Assembly: GCF_963678635.1 (NCBI RefSeq) | Contig: NC_087065.1 | Span: 72,117,345 to 72,181,344 of the forward strand | Direction: 5' to 3' | DNA length: 64,000 nt | Source of the DNA: Symsagittifera roscoffensis | Lineage: Eukaryota; Xenacoelomorpha; Acoela; Convolutidae | In this document: positions 63,861 to 64,000 of the stretch, one piece after another | Layout: each line of letters begins with the position of its first letter | How positions within the stretch are numbered: position 1 is the stretch's first letter | The notes under the pieces: model-generated | What the model saw: the letters and a program-made list of their open reading frames with translations, nothing else | What the model was told of the DNA's origin: nothing | Databases searched by the model: none | Program-made: the position numbers and the translations under genes

Positions 63861-64000
63861 GCGAGTACTAGATTGACATTGCCGTTTTTTCAAGAAACTT
63901 AACTTACTTCGAAAAACCGCTCTCCCTAATTAGGCCCTAATTAGGTTTTTCAGATTAAGTGTCGTTTCTTGAAAAAACGCAATATGAATGTGGTACTCGC
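63861..64000. mobile_element. Short foldback (MITE-like) element at the window end
   Basis: Terminal GCGAGTAC (63861-63868) and GTACTCGC (63993-64000) are perfect inverted repeats. The arms continue with matching CGTTTTTTCAAGAAAC and GTTTCTTGAAAAAACG. The centre has CTAATTAGGCCCTAATTAG. It may extend past the window. Confidence 0.7.

Overview
The window is eukaryotic and almost certainly from an invertebrate animal. Two conserved single-copy genes are split by canonical GT-AG introns, and the left two thirds is a graveyard of retrotransposons from four classes. I cannot name the species. Both host genes have very few introns (3 and 2), and their introns hold short repeats, several with tRNA-like heads. 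That would suit a marine lineage with strong intron loss and TE growth, such as a larvacean, but this is only a guess.

Layout. Positions 1-8030 hold broken pieces of a large Ty3/Gypsy-type LTR retroelement (gag, zinc knuckle, protease region, reverse transcriptase, RNase H, acidic spacer), split by a second, deleted LTR element at about 1980-4590. Positions 7174-18865 are a tandem duplication of a 5.6 kb unit. Each unit joins the Ty3 RNase H/spacer to a dead non-LTR element, an unrecognised conserved reading frame and a Penelope-like element; the second Penelope copy runs on to 20070. An LTR of about 1.07 kb lies at 21418-22488. It is followed by another tandem duplication (2.57 kb, 22492-27651) carrying a hairpin minisatellite and a gag/RNase H deletion fusion. 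Positions 27650-38658 are the best preserved Ty3 copy, rearranged but carrying gag, protease region, RT start, spacer, integrase ends, two extra reading frames after integrase, a polypurine tract and the start of the 3' LTR. The extra frames encode a macro-domain protein and a long protein with a coiled coil and an SGNH (GDSL) hydrolase domain.

A nearly intact non-LTR retrotransposon lies at about 38659-42400 on the minus strand. Its 1093-codon ORF is open throughout and reads 2A-like peptide, chromo-barrel (Tudor-knot) domain, reverse transcriptase, zinc knuckle, restriction-like endonuclease. This is the most interesting object in the window.

The host genes are on the plus strand. SUPT16H (SPT16, large FACT subunit) has four exons between 42848 and 47829, and the joined frame predicts 1043 residues. 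ITFG1 (LINKIN/TIP, FG-GAP repeat membrane protein) has three exons between 49318 and 56392 and predicts 606 residues. A SINE with a perfect 13-bp target duplication lies in SPT16 intron 3. The rest, to 64000, is AT-rich and gene-poor, with foldback elements, dispersed repeats and a dead LINE start carrying a PHD-like finger.

The retroelement genes are broken, except the minus-strand LINE ORF, and are annotated as pseudogenes or remnants. The two host genes look functional.
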